Shown one piece after another: positions 54,161 through 64,000 of a DNA stretch of 64,000 nucleotides. Source of the DNA: Takakia lepidozioides (Eukaryota; Streptophyta; Takakiopsida; Takakiales; Takakiaceae); assembly GCA_030704615.1 (NCBI GenBank), contig CM060731.1:36952001-37016000 (forward strand), read 5' to 3'. The notes beneath the pieces are model-generated. The model made no database searches. It saw only the letters and a list, made by a program, of their open reading frames with translations, and was not told the DNA's origin. Numbering within the stretch: the first letter of the stretch is position 1; every line of letters starts with the position of its first letter. The translations under genes were made by a program, and so were the position numbers.

Positions 54161-56030
54161 CAGCACCATTGAGCAAGCTTCTGAAGAAAGATGCAGTGTT
54201 TGCCTGGACAGCTGAATGTCAACAGGCGTTTGAGGAACTTACACTGTCAGTAACAACTACACCTGTGCTGATTAACCCCACTGGCATGTAGTATTTCATG
54301 TTCACTGCGATGCATCAGGAGAAGCGTTGGGTGCGGTGTTAGCCCAGAATGTTACAGGGAATATAGATTCACCTGTGTACTATGCTAGCCGGTTGATGAA
54401 CAGTGCTGAGAGGAACTATAGTACAACGGAAAGAGAAGCATTGGCAATGATTTATGCAGTCAAGAAATTCAGGCATTACCTATTGGGAAGAAAGTTTATG
54501 TTTTATGTGGATCACCAGGCTCTGATATATCTGGTGAACAAACCTTTGATAAGTGGAAGGATAGCGAGGTGGTTAATAATCTTGCATGAGTTTGAGTTCG
54601 AGGTTATTTACAAGCCTGGCCGTTTGCATCTTGTGGCAGATCATTTGTCACGACTAACAACAGGAGAGGCCGCCACAGGAGTGGACGATCAGTTACCTGA
54701 TGCGAGTTTATTTGTAATGGAGGTGCAAGGAAGTGCAGATGAATGGTTAGATTGGCAGTGGCCAATCAGATACTACCTTGCTCATGGTCAGTGCCCACCT
54801 AGTTATGGTAAGGAGCAGAGGAAGAGAATTGCTATCAAAGCTTTACCTTATACTATGGTAGGAAGCAGAATGTATAAGTTAGGACCTGATGGAGTACTAA
54901 AACGATGCTTGTACCACCATGAAGTAAATAAAGTCTTGGAGGAAGTTCATAAAGGAGTGGCTGGAGGTCATTTTGGAGAAGAGACTACCAGTAGAAAGAT
55001 ACTACTCGCAGGATACTGGTGGCCTACTTTGTTCAAAGATGTACATGAGTATTGTCAGAAGTGTGATGAATGTCAGAGGCTAGGACCTTTGCAGAGATCT
55101 GGAAGGATGGCCTTGCATCCTACAATGCCTACGGAACCATTTCAGAAATGGGGACTAGACTTTGTTGGACCAATTAATCCACCATCCAAGAATACACGAA
55201 ACAGGTACATAATTACAGCCACTGATTATACTACAAAGTGGGTGGAAGCTAAAGCTTTGAGGGACAACACAGCCAAGTCCACAGCAAGGTTCCTGTACGA
55301 GAACATACTTACACGATTTGGCTGTCCCTTAGAATTTATCAGTGATCAAGGAAGTCACTTCATGAATGAGACCATTGAGTTGTTGACTAAAGAGTTTATG
55401 ATTGTGCATAGAAAGAGTACAACATATTACCCACAGGGTAATGGGCAGGCAGAGGCTACCAACAAAATACTATGTACTATCTTGGCTAAGATAGTCAATG
55501 CAAACAGAACGGATTGGGATACAAAGCTGCTGACAGCTTTATGGTCATACAGGACTTCATATAAAGTCACCACTAAGTATACACCATTCCAATTAGTTTA
55601 TGGTATGGAAGCCTTACTTCCAGTGGAATTCCTGTTACCTACCATGAGAACGGAGTGGGGAAAAAGAATGGAATTGCAAGACTCCATCAAGGTCAGGAAA
55701 CATGAATTATACCATGTGGAAGAAGTACGTGCTGATGCAGCTGATAATATGACCAGAATTCAGATGAAGCGAAAGGAACAGTTTGATGAAGGCAAGTTAA
55801 AGACTTTTAAGACGGGGGATTTGGTTCTATGGTTGCAGAAGAAAGGAAAGATTCAAGCTTCTAAGCTTAAATCACCGTGGAAAGGACCTTATGTCATACA
55901 AAAGATGTATGATAACAACACCACCATGTTACAAACCATTAACAAAGAAATGCTGGGAAGAGTCAATGCAAATAAGTTGAAGGGTACAGTGGTATCCATG
56001 ACAAACCCCTGCAGCATGATTTGCATATAG
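54160..56030 (+). CDS. pol: G3 RNase H and integrase
   Basis: The frame open from 54327 to the TAG at 56028-56030 has RNase H motifs (GAVLAQNVTG, TEREALAMIYAVKKFRHYL, VDHQALIYLV), the HHCC zinc domain (GHFGEETTSRKIL ... CQKCDECQR), and the integrase core with D in GLDFVGP, D in ISDQGSHF and E in GNGQAEATNK. The C-terminal GKLKTFKTGDLVLW tail follows. Between 54105 and 54326 the RT connection and RNase H start are in broken frames with a TAG near 54290. Joined by splicing of frames it would be a normal pol. Confidence 0.85.
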
Positions 56031-56099
56031 AACCGCAAGAACAGTCACGGGCTGCACCAGTGTTACGAACGGAGTATGGAACACTTGTTGCTAGGCCCA

Positions 56100-56375
56100 G
56101 CATATACGACCAGGGTGGGCAAAACAAACGTGACACAGCCTATCACAGCCCGCCAAGGCGCAACACAGCCTATCACAGCCCATCACGACGTGACACAGCC
56201 AACCACAGCCCATCACGACGTGACACAGCCAACCACAGCCCAGCAAGGCGCAACACAGCCTATAACAACATACCACAGCGTGTCACAGCCTATCACAGCT
56301 TACCACAGTGCATCACAGCCTATCACAGGGTAACACAGTATGACACAGCCTGTCACAGCTCAACACAGCCTACTA
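56100..56375 (+). repeat. CACAGCC minisatellite after G3 pol
   Basis: Irregular repeats such as CACAGCCCATCACGACGTGA are readable as a Tyr/His/Ser/Arg-rich frame (56021-56464), which I take as repeat read-through and not a gene. The same CACAGCC motif forms the minisatellites in both LTRs. Confidence 0.85.
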
Positions 56376-56430
56376 AAGTTACACCATCCATAGAATCAGT
56401 GACAAGTGGACACATAATAACTTCAGGAAA

Positions 56431-59400
56431 ATGGATGACGGAAGAGGAACGGAAATTACTTTAAAAATAGACACGTGGAGGTCAGGGCGCGACACACAGC
56501 AGACAATGAAGTGCAAGGACAGGTGTCAAAAAGAAAGAAGACAAGAACGGCCGTCAAAAGGGATGAAAGCCAGGCCCATTAATGAGTACGGAAAAAGGGA
56601 AACGGAACGAACGGCAAGTACAGAAAAGCCGAATTCTTGTCACATGTGTGATCCTAGTGGACTATCCAAGAGGGAAAGTCCACTAAAGAAGATAAAATTT
56701 AAAATCCAGTCACAGCGGATACAGCCAATAGAAAACCAGAGAAAGGATCAAGAAAATGGAGGGAAATTGAGCGCAAGAGGCGGCGTCGTTCTGAGTAACG
56801 GGCGTCTCGACAGGACAGGCCATAAATGCTATAACTTGGAAACTATGGAGGAACTAACAGACTATACGCTCGCAATATTACTTACGCAGTGGCATAGACA
56901 CGAAAGGACAGAGCAGAGCTTTTCTCTTGAGCAATGCTTGCAAGCCCCGCAGGCTTACAAGAAATTACCCATAGCTTTCTGCGGCAACCATACGTTTATG
57001 CTTTGTGCACTACAGGCATTCCTGCAGTTGTTACAGCCAAAGCAGTTCTGTGAGTCTAAAATGAAGAGAGTGAGAGGAATGGAGGAAATCAGGGTGAAGA
57101 GCACCACAATTCTGCAGAAACAAACGATGGCTACCCCACAGGCGATACAGATACTGGAGGAGCTGAGATTGGAAGGATTGCAAAGCCTGGATTGGACACT
57201 ACACCATAGACAGTACATGTTACAATTTTTGCAGAACTTTGAGCCAAGGACAGGAACAACAACGGTGAAGGGAGTTGAATTAATGATTACTCCCCTATAC
57301 CTCCAGCAATTGTTTCGATTGCCAGCAGGTCAGGTGCATGTGGGGGAACACAGGGCAAGACTGCAAATAGGGGACTTATTCCAAGAAGGGAGTTTCTTTA
57401 AACTCAGGGTTATGCTTGTACCAAAGCTGTGTACCCAGGGTTAAAAGAGATAGGCCAGGTATTGAACGTTCTGATTGCCCTGAAACAGAACCAACAATAT
57501 TTGAGCAGATCCTTCACAGAGGAAATACTCAAAGGCCTGAAGGGACAAGAGGTACAATGGGCGGACATAATGTACAACGCACTAGTAGAGGAGATGAAAA
57601 GATTACAAGGTACTACCGCAAAGTCTCCTATCATAGTGTCTGGCCCAATCATTGCTCAAATAATCCTTAATTCTGGCATACTTAATGCACAAGAAAGGAA
57701 GGAAATGGGAGTGTTTGAGCCAGAAACAACTGCAATGGAAGAGCAAGGCTCTTCACACAGTGAGGGTGGACTAGCAGCACAACCCGAGACTAAGAGGCAG
57801 AGAAGGGGAAAGACTGTAGTGGCGGATCCACTGGCTTCACGGATTCCGCATGATAATGTTTCCCAAGCTCATGACCAGGAAGGGGCACAACAGCACAAAG
57901 AATGTTATTACTGGAAGCAGGACCTTCAGAGAGGGAGGAGGAAGTTACTTCTGCATCACAGCCAACACAGCCACTTGAACGACTTGTCACAAGGTCACAA
58001 GTTATCCATGCAGCTCAACCCGAAATAATTGATTTGGAAAGTGAAGGGATAGATATTCCAACTACAGAACAGATAGTGGCAGAAATAGAGAAAGGGGACC
58101 TTCTCTATGAATATTCTGGTCTGGTAAAGGAGACAGAATTCCCAGAGGTGCAACAGTTGCCCAAGGGAATCCTGAGGTGCATATATGCACACACCTGTGT
58201 TGGAGGTACCACAGGCGGAAGGTCATGACACTGTAACACCAGTCATAGATGAAGTAGTTCAGGAAGAAAATCCGGTGGGACAATGGCCTGAATGGTTAGT
58301 GAGACATCATACTGTTGAAGATCGGGAGGAACAGCAGCAACCTCACCATGATGACCCTCAACAGGCAATGCTGATGAGTTCCATAGGCAGGACACTTAAT
58401 TTGTTGGGGACTTATGTCAAATCCCATGTTCCAATTACCCAATTGACAGCCTTGAAAGAGGAACTCAGGAAGGAGTTTGAGGCTCGACTTGCCACTGAGT
58501 GTGCAAACAAGGTCGATGAAGAGGTCACTCTCAAGATGAAGCAGGACTTGGGCAATACAGAAATGGCTTTGCAGTTGGCCAAGCAACAATTGATTGAGGC
58601 AGGCCTCGCGCAAGACCAGTTGCACGAAGCACATAAGCAACAGCTATACCAAATGCAGGTGCAGCATGAAAGCAAGTTGCAAGAACTGAATGCACTACAT
58701 ACGGAGTTGCAGACAGTGCATAACAGGATGGCGATACAATGTGCTACATTTACAACTATGCTTGACCAATCAACAAAAGAAATAAACAGTCAAGCGGAAA
58801 AATGTACGAAGGCAGAGAAGAGAATGTTGAGCAAATGAAGCTCATTGTCGATATGAAGAATACAATCTGTCGCAATGAAGATACTTTCAAGCAATACAGG
58901 CAGATGGAAGCTGATCAAGAGAAACACATCGTGGAGTTGCAACAAATCATCGTGGCCAATAGAAATGAAATCGCGGTCAGTAACAAGGCTTGGAAGGAAG
59001 CAATAATCTACTTGCTGCCTATGCGCAATTGGTTGAGCCACAGGCGAAGCGCATGGAGGCTTTACAACAGCAGTTGGAATTGTACAAGCTAAGAGAGGAG
59101 CAAACTCTCAGGAGAACCACAAGCAGCTTGGTGGATAACAGCCTTATGCAGGTCTGGTTAGCACAAGGGCCAGTAGAGGGCAAAAGCCCACGGAAGCTCA
59201 CCCAAAGCGAGATGAATGAGCTCAGACTGTAGGTGCAGAACATTGCCACAACTACTATAGACAATGTCTATAGTAGGATAGCAGAGTTACAAGAGGATGT
59301 AGACGGACTCCAGACTCAAGTGGAAGACCTCACTTCAAACATCGACCAAAGAGTCTATATCCCTCAGGAACAGCTAATGGCTTCTTATTTGCAAGCCAGA

Positions 59401-60606
59401 ACTCTGGCTTTTCAGTCTTCACAGGAGGTGCAGGAGATGCCAATGATACAGGAGCCAGTACCACCACCACCACAACAGGTCAGTGTACCAGTAGCTGAAC
59501 CTGTGGTTACTACAACCACACCACAGCCACCACAGCCGGAGGTATGGGGCAATGCCGCTTTTAACCCACCTAAAACTCCAGCTGCAAGGGAGTACAGCAG
59601 GGCTATGCTTATGCCCTTCAACCAAATTCCCATCATGTTGGATTTGGCTTGGAAAGAATTTAGTCCTCCGCAGTCATTCGCACATTACTACCAAATCATG
59701 CGTATTTGGCTGCCAGTGGCAACTAGGACTAAAGTTCTTCCAAACAATCGACATATTGAAGATCATCACTTTGCACAATACTGGCACGAGGCAGGTACCA
59801 TGTTGAGGGAATTGGTTGCTTTCCAGGTTGTACATGGACTCATTTATACCAAGACCAAGGAGATAGCAAGTATTGTCATGGGGTGCGGGCTATACTACGC
59901 TGCTTGTTTTCTGGTACGTTACCACATTGAGCAACAAAAGATGCAAACACGCTTTCAAAGTTACTCCAGTGGAGATCATTGGGTATTACCTTCGGTGCCA
60001 CCTCATATGTACCTATATGACCCAAAAGTTATGATGCAGAAGGATTCTCAAATTCGTTCATGGTTTCAAGCAGCCTGCAACCATTTATCAACACAGAAAT
60101 TCGGACTTGATAACATTTTCTATAAGGGACATGTGGCATGGAAGTACTTGCACGCTGCACCAGTAATTGGTACCCCACTCATCTGGACAGACAAGGAGCT
60201 CAGTGCCTACACCAATTTTGCTGTTCAGCGGTTACACCAAGTTGTAAAATACAAACTTCCAGACATGGTAGGACAGCATTGTATGCCCCAGATGATTCCA
60301 CAAAAAGTTCGAAAATTAAAACACCTGAGAGGCGATGAGGATTCTGATACAACTGTTTCTTCACAGAATTCTTTTGACATGGGAGAAGACTATGCAATTC
60401 AGATGGAAGAGAAGAAACAAAGGGGATCTCCTATGCCGGAAAGATTACCTCGATATCAGCCTCCAGAAGGCCTCACTTATCCAGGTAGTGATCAACCATC
60501 TCCATCAACCAGAGACAGACCTCGGGCTCGTACACACAGCCCACCACAAAACTATCAACGTCAACAAGGTGCTCACTCACAAAGGTTTGCTACTCGAAAA
60601 CAGTAA
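56431..60606 (+). pseudogene. G3 ORF3 region (env-position), unknown function, several frame breaks
   Basis: Open frames 56431-57444, 57429-58028, 57902-58228, 58185-58838, 58802-59092, 58990-59232 and 59233-60606 follow each other and overlap by a few bases, as one long ORF cut by single-base indels; a TAG at 59230-59232 corresponds to Gln in G3b. Segment one has a helical domain with ITPLYLQQLFRLPAGQ. The middle (58430-59330) is a long coiled coil. The last frame has a Pro-rich linker, an aromatic-rich domain (YWHEAGTMLRELVAFQVVHG, HWVLPSVPPHMYLYDPKVM) and a basic Ser/Pro/Arg tail. No transmembrane segment of env type is obvious. Confidence 0.6.
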
Positions 60607-60628
60607 ACCGTGAGGACACGGCTTTTTG

Positions 60629-60644
60629 AGGGGGGAAGGGGTAA
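60629..60644 (+). other. Polypurine tract of G3
   Basis: GAGGGGGGAAGGGGTAA immediately precedes the 3' LTR and would prime plus-strand synthesis. It is conserved in G3b (41169-41184). Confidence 0.9.
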
Positions 60645-61596
60645 TGTTAGAGGACTGTAGGGGACTTAGACACTTATACGGGATCTGTAGGGTACCCTTA
60701 ATTTTGCACAGACTGAGACCAACAGGAGCCTTAGGGGTGACAGCAGCGCACTGTAGAGGGGGTTACACAGTTGTCACAGCCGACACAGCCCGTCACAGTC
60801 GTCACAGCCCACACAGCCGACACAGCCCACACAGTCGTCACAGCAGACACAGCCCACACACAGCCCGTCACAGTCGTCACAGCAGACACAGCCCACACAG
60901 CCAGTCACAGCCCGCACAGCCACACAGCCAGTCACAGCCCGACACAGCCAAACACAGCCAGTCACCGCTTGACACAGCTGTCACGATAATAGGGAACGAC
61001 TGTGGGGAACAACACCTGTGAAGGGAACATGTTAGTTCACAGACGACGGTTAGAGAGGGAAACGGTTAGAACCGCGGATAGGAGGATAAAGGGAGAAAGG
61101 GGGAATGAAGGAGGATCATCATTATTCGGGGGAGGACTTCTGAGTCAGGCTGGAGCGGAGATCGGAGGCAAGAGATGGAGAGCACGGTGAAGGAGAAAAG
61201 AGGATTAGTAGATGCTTGTTATATGCAAAGCTGTAGTGATATTGGAGAGCAGATTAGAGACATAATGGCTTCGGCCTGATACCTGATAAATCATAATCTG
61301 ATACTTATAAGATACAATCACACTGTGTAGAGAGATCTGAGAGAAGCTGTGGATTGAATGGATGAGTGAAGAAAACCGATAGATTGATGAAGCAAACTAA
61401 TACTTAATTATCAATGGTAAGGTAGCTAAGATGAATGCGAAAAGGGAAACAAATAGGAAACACCCCCATGATACACTAGCTGTAGGTCATGACTGATTGT
61501 TCTGCGCGGGCTGAGTACTTAGAGATTTCCAACTCTTCTATCTTGGAGTTTCCGCCTCGGATAGCGAAGGGATGGGTGAGTAAAAGCCGCGCGACA
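60645..61596 (+). repeat. 3' LTR of G3
   Basis: 952 bp, nearly identical to the 5' LTR. From about 60965 onward I see no difference in the compared lines. Confidence 0.95.
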
Positions 61597-61601
61597 CACA
61601 T
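61597..61601. repeat. Target site duplication of G3, right (CACAT)
   Basis: Five bases identical to 48428-48432. Confidence 0.9.
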
Positions 61602-62679
61602 GCTTCACAAGTGCACTGATTTGCACACAAGAGGGACCAGCCCCATCTCTTCACTCATACCTCTTCATGAGCTTGGAGCTAAAGCTCCCAACGGGCTACG
61701 ATGCATCCCCTCGCAGCTCCACCATTCGGTTGTTCCTCATCTACCCGCAACAACTAGTTTCGGGCACAAGTACCTGGAGCTGATCATATCATCTCCAACC
61801 TGCAACACGCTAGTTTCCCATGCGCAGCCCACATTTCTGCAGCTCCTTAACTCGGCCTGCAGCTGAAGAAGACGACCACCAGTTCACCCACTCGTGGCCA
61901 ACATCTCATCCGCTTCACACTAGAAGCCCAAACTTGGTTGCCATAGCGTTGAGCTATGCAACGCCGCTCTTCAACATAGGTTACCCGCTTCCCTATCCAT
62001 TGCAAACCTGCAACCTGTTCGCATTTGCACTCTATCCGCTTTGGATAGGCTCACGCACGGATCCCTGCACTCGAGGCTGAACCGCTTCTCATGAAATCAC
62101 AAGTGCTACAAAACAACTCGAACCTGGCACTCACAGACTCGAGCTGATCTTTCTCGAGTGATAAGGAAAAAGAATGATACAAGCATACAAGTTCTCTCAA
62201 ACTCACACACTTGCACATGAAAACATCACTCATATATTAAGTCGAGCCAAGTGCACCCCATGCCATGAGGAATCCACACTACGGCGCCATAGCTAGACGC
62301 GGTGAGGCTCAACTCGAGAAAGATGAGCCCACCGCGATCTGCCGTGAAGATAACAACGTCAGGTGCCCAAACATGTATTGGCCCCTGGATTGACACTTGG
62401 GTCAATCCCAAATGTCAATATATAAAAGCTAGCTATTTCCTAGCTAACTTCACACTAGTGGTAAAATAACTTGACAGCCTATTACCACGGGTGGCACCTA
62501 TTACTGCGGGTTGATCAGCCCTTTCCAGGGAATGCAGACTGGATGTGTTACATCCATTCTATCCTTCTTTTCTATCCATTGCATCCATTTCGACGTTATT
62601 AACATACCAAGCCCTTGCATGGGAATGTGGCTACGTCGTGAGCACTGCTTGTCGGCACCCATTCTTGGCATATGACGAT
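61602..62679. other. Region right of G3; LTR-like piece at 62286-62480
   Basis: No gene recognised. On the minus strand 62480-62286 starts TGTCAAGTTATTTTACC and contains GGCTCAACTCGAGAAAGATG, a relative of the middle of the G1 LTR (3528-3720). It may be part of a diverged LTR whose remainder extends left through the G3 insertion. Confidence 0.45.
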
Positions 62680-62886
62680 GCTTCATGAGGCAGACAGACT
62701 GGAAGAGGCTTTTCTAATTTTGAACCAAGGAGACATTGCAGCATATCCACATACGTATGTTTGTGTTTTGTTTCAGTGCATCAGGATAAAAGGCCCGGAA
62801 AGCAGGTGCACACTCACATCATCCAAAGCGGATCCCTGCGAAATGTTTTGTTACTCACCACCCTTGCGAACATGTATGGTATGTGC
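62680..62886 (+). pseudogene. Pentatricopeptide repeat (PPR) gene fragment
   Basis: Two frames joined at an A run near 62790 read ADRLEEAFLILNQGDIAAY and YPHTYVCVLFQCIRIK, then RPGKQVHTHIIQSG and NVLLLTTLANMYGMCGSI. The pattern 'GKQVHTHIIQSG...L..MYG.CGSI' is typical of plant PLS-type PPR proteins that act on organelle RNA. About 70 residues remain, with one frameshift and a stop directly after. It looks like a captured or decayed piece of a host gene next to copy E. Confidence 0.7.
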
Positions 62887-63044
62887 GGGAGCATCATATG
62901 ATGGGTCTTCTGATGGCAATGAATGATGTGAACATGTTGGTTTCTCATTCTACAAGTTCTTGTTGTGGTTCCGTGGTTCTTTGGTTCCAATCCTCTGTTC
63001 TCGGTTCTTGAATTTCATTCTGACTTTCACACATCATTTTACAG

Positions 63045-64000
63045 AGGGACAAAGACATCGCATGTGAAAACGAGTCTGGTTCACACTCTATACAGGATAC
63101 AGAGGATCGGCCAGATGCCCTGAGCAACTTCAAAACCATCCTTTCAACAGAGACGTACAAGAAGTGCGAGAGCTCCAGGACATCAGAAACATGGTACTCG
63201 TTGACCCGTGAGGCTTTCATGGAGTATATGTACCCGGTGAGATACATCTTTCATCATCTGGCCTTTGGATATTCATGCTTCAAGATCTTTGTTTCTGTTT
63301 GTTTCCCTTGCCCTTCTGTTAATGCATCTGTCGTGCATTCTCTTACAGCAAGACATTGTAGATGCATGACAACGTGGCAAACTAAAATACTATAGCTCTA
63401 CCCCTGAAGAGAGAAGGACAACAAAGGGGGTTGAGAGTCACATCAAGCAAGAGATGACCGCCACAAAAAAAAAATATTATGAGTGCTTTTGTGGAGCAGT
63501 TGAGAATTGCCGACCCATCCTTCGGACCACAGTTTCTTCAAGAGGTGAAAAACCGTTTCAACAAGCCAGGCAAGCCGGAGATGGCCCATGAGAAGTTGCA
63601 CAGGTTGTCTACTGCCGTTGTTTCTTCAGAACAGAAGGTGAAGTGGCTGCAGATATGGAACTCCGATCCCATTGTTAGGGACACCCACATGTTCCCCAAG
63701 CCGGAGAAAGAGAAGAAGACCCAGCGTGTCATTCCAGTCAGTGACAATATGACGGATACATGGCTTCACAAGACCACTTACTGGAGCCAGGTATGATGTC
63801 CTTTGCTATGTCACTTTCTTTTCGTTTTTCTGTCTTTCTCTTTCCATGTTCCATTGGCTGTGATTGTTTTCTGGTTCATTCTTGCATTCGAATTGTTTTG
63901 CAGTTGGAGGAAATGGCCCAATCTGTTCTATATACGCAGCTGGCTGACTATGACATCACCATGACAACACCGAAGGTCACCTTCCAAGCATACATGCGGA
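63045..64000 (+). pseudogene. Copy E: diverged member of the ParB-like / methyltransferase-like family, partial
   Basis: Exon 63045-63236 aligns with exon 2 of A and C (ending TSETWYSLTREAFMEYMYP). Exon 63349-63790 covers exons 3 and 4 without the intron between them (IADPSFGPQFLQEVKNRF ... VKWLQIWNSD ... TYWSQV). The next exon starts at 63904 (LEEMAQSVLYTQLADYDIT) and leaves the window. A TGA at 63367-63369 and an A-run frame change near 63470 break it. No ParB-like exon is seen upstream. It is the most diverged copy. Confidence 0.65.

Larger units (their letters stand above)
48433..61596 (+). mobile_element. Complete Ty3/gypsy retrotransposon G3 (13.2 kb)
   Basis: Both LTRs are 952 bp, start TGTTAGAGG and end GCGCGACA, and are nearly identical, so insertion was recent. 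CACAT flanks both sides (48428-48432 and 61597-61601). Between them: primer site, leader ORF, gag, zinc knuckles, protease, RT, RNase H, integrase, a CACAGCC minisatellite, a 4-kb third ORF region and a purine tract. Protease-RT-RNase H-integrase order places it in Ty3/gypsy. The third ORF sits where some plant gypsy elements carry env-like genes. Frames are broken at several single-base indels, many in A runs. Confidence 0.95.

Noticed and set aside
56021-56464. 147-residue ORF with Tyr/His/Ser repeats
   Set aside because: It is translation of the CACAGCC minisatellite and is open in more than one frame.

Overview
The window is a repeat-dominated stretch of a nuclear eukaryotic genome. It has GT-AG introns, AATAAA signals, several Ty3/gypsy LTR retrotransposons, a MULE-like transposase and a fragment of a plant-type pentatricopeptide (PPR) gene. 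Together these point to the streptophyte (plant plus charophyte) lineage. A charophyte alga such as Chara is my best guess, from general style only. No single-copy housekeeping gene and no RNA gene was recognised. A 500-base run of N at 37368-37867 is an assembly gap.

Layout. 1-3964: 3' part of a gypsy element (G1) whose integrase ends in a PHD finger. 4430-6330: palindrome array P1. 7072-15191: copy A of a nine-exon gene, split by a solo LTR. 15192-20720: scrambled gypsy pieces (G3 fragments fused to G2, minus strand). 20721-25371: copy B of the same gene, with its two halves in opposite orientations. 25372-27032: MULE-like transposase (minus). 27180-28720: palindrome array P3. 29350-34973: copy C (plus). 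34974-37367: G3 fragment (minus). 37868-39085: second G1 copy, inserted in another G3 copy (39086-42070). 42071-43175: arrays P1b and P2b. 43176-47060: fragments D1 and D2 of the gene family, plus an unknown 208-residue ORF. 48433-61596: a complete 13.2-kb gypsy element (G3) with 952-bp LTRs and CACAT target duplications. 62680-62890: PPR fragment. 63045-64000: copy E of the gene family, running off the window.

The most interesting content is the gene family A-E. The consensus of the copies encodes about 1,400 residues. It has a charged leader, a ParB/sulfiredoxin-like domain (DGNHR motif), a long central region of unknown fold, a lysine-rich linker, a beta-class DNA-methyltransferase-like domain (DIPDG in the motif IV position, then DFTCGTG and a following strand ending FEPD as motif I) and an acidic tail. 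Every copy seen has its own disabling lesion, so these are relics of a mobile family. Copies A, B and D1 share one 3' terminus made of CTCATG repeats followed by AGCAGCCCCC; C and D2 share a related one. Copies A and B (and the tract before D1) carry P2 arrays; C and D carry P3-type palindromes. All three palindrome classes, P1, P2 and P3, centre on the same GGCGCC core. A divergent MULE-like transposase lies upstream of copy C. I suggest, as inference, that the methyltransferase-like gene, the palindromes and perhaps the transposase belong to one undescribed transposon system.

Frame breaks and splice sites were inferred by comparing copies within the window. No database search was possible.
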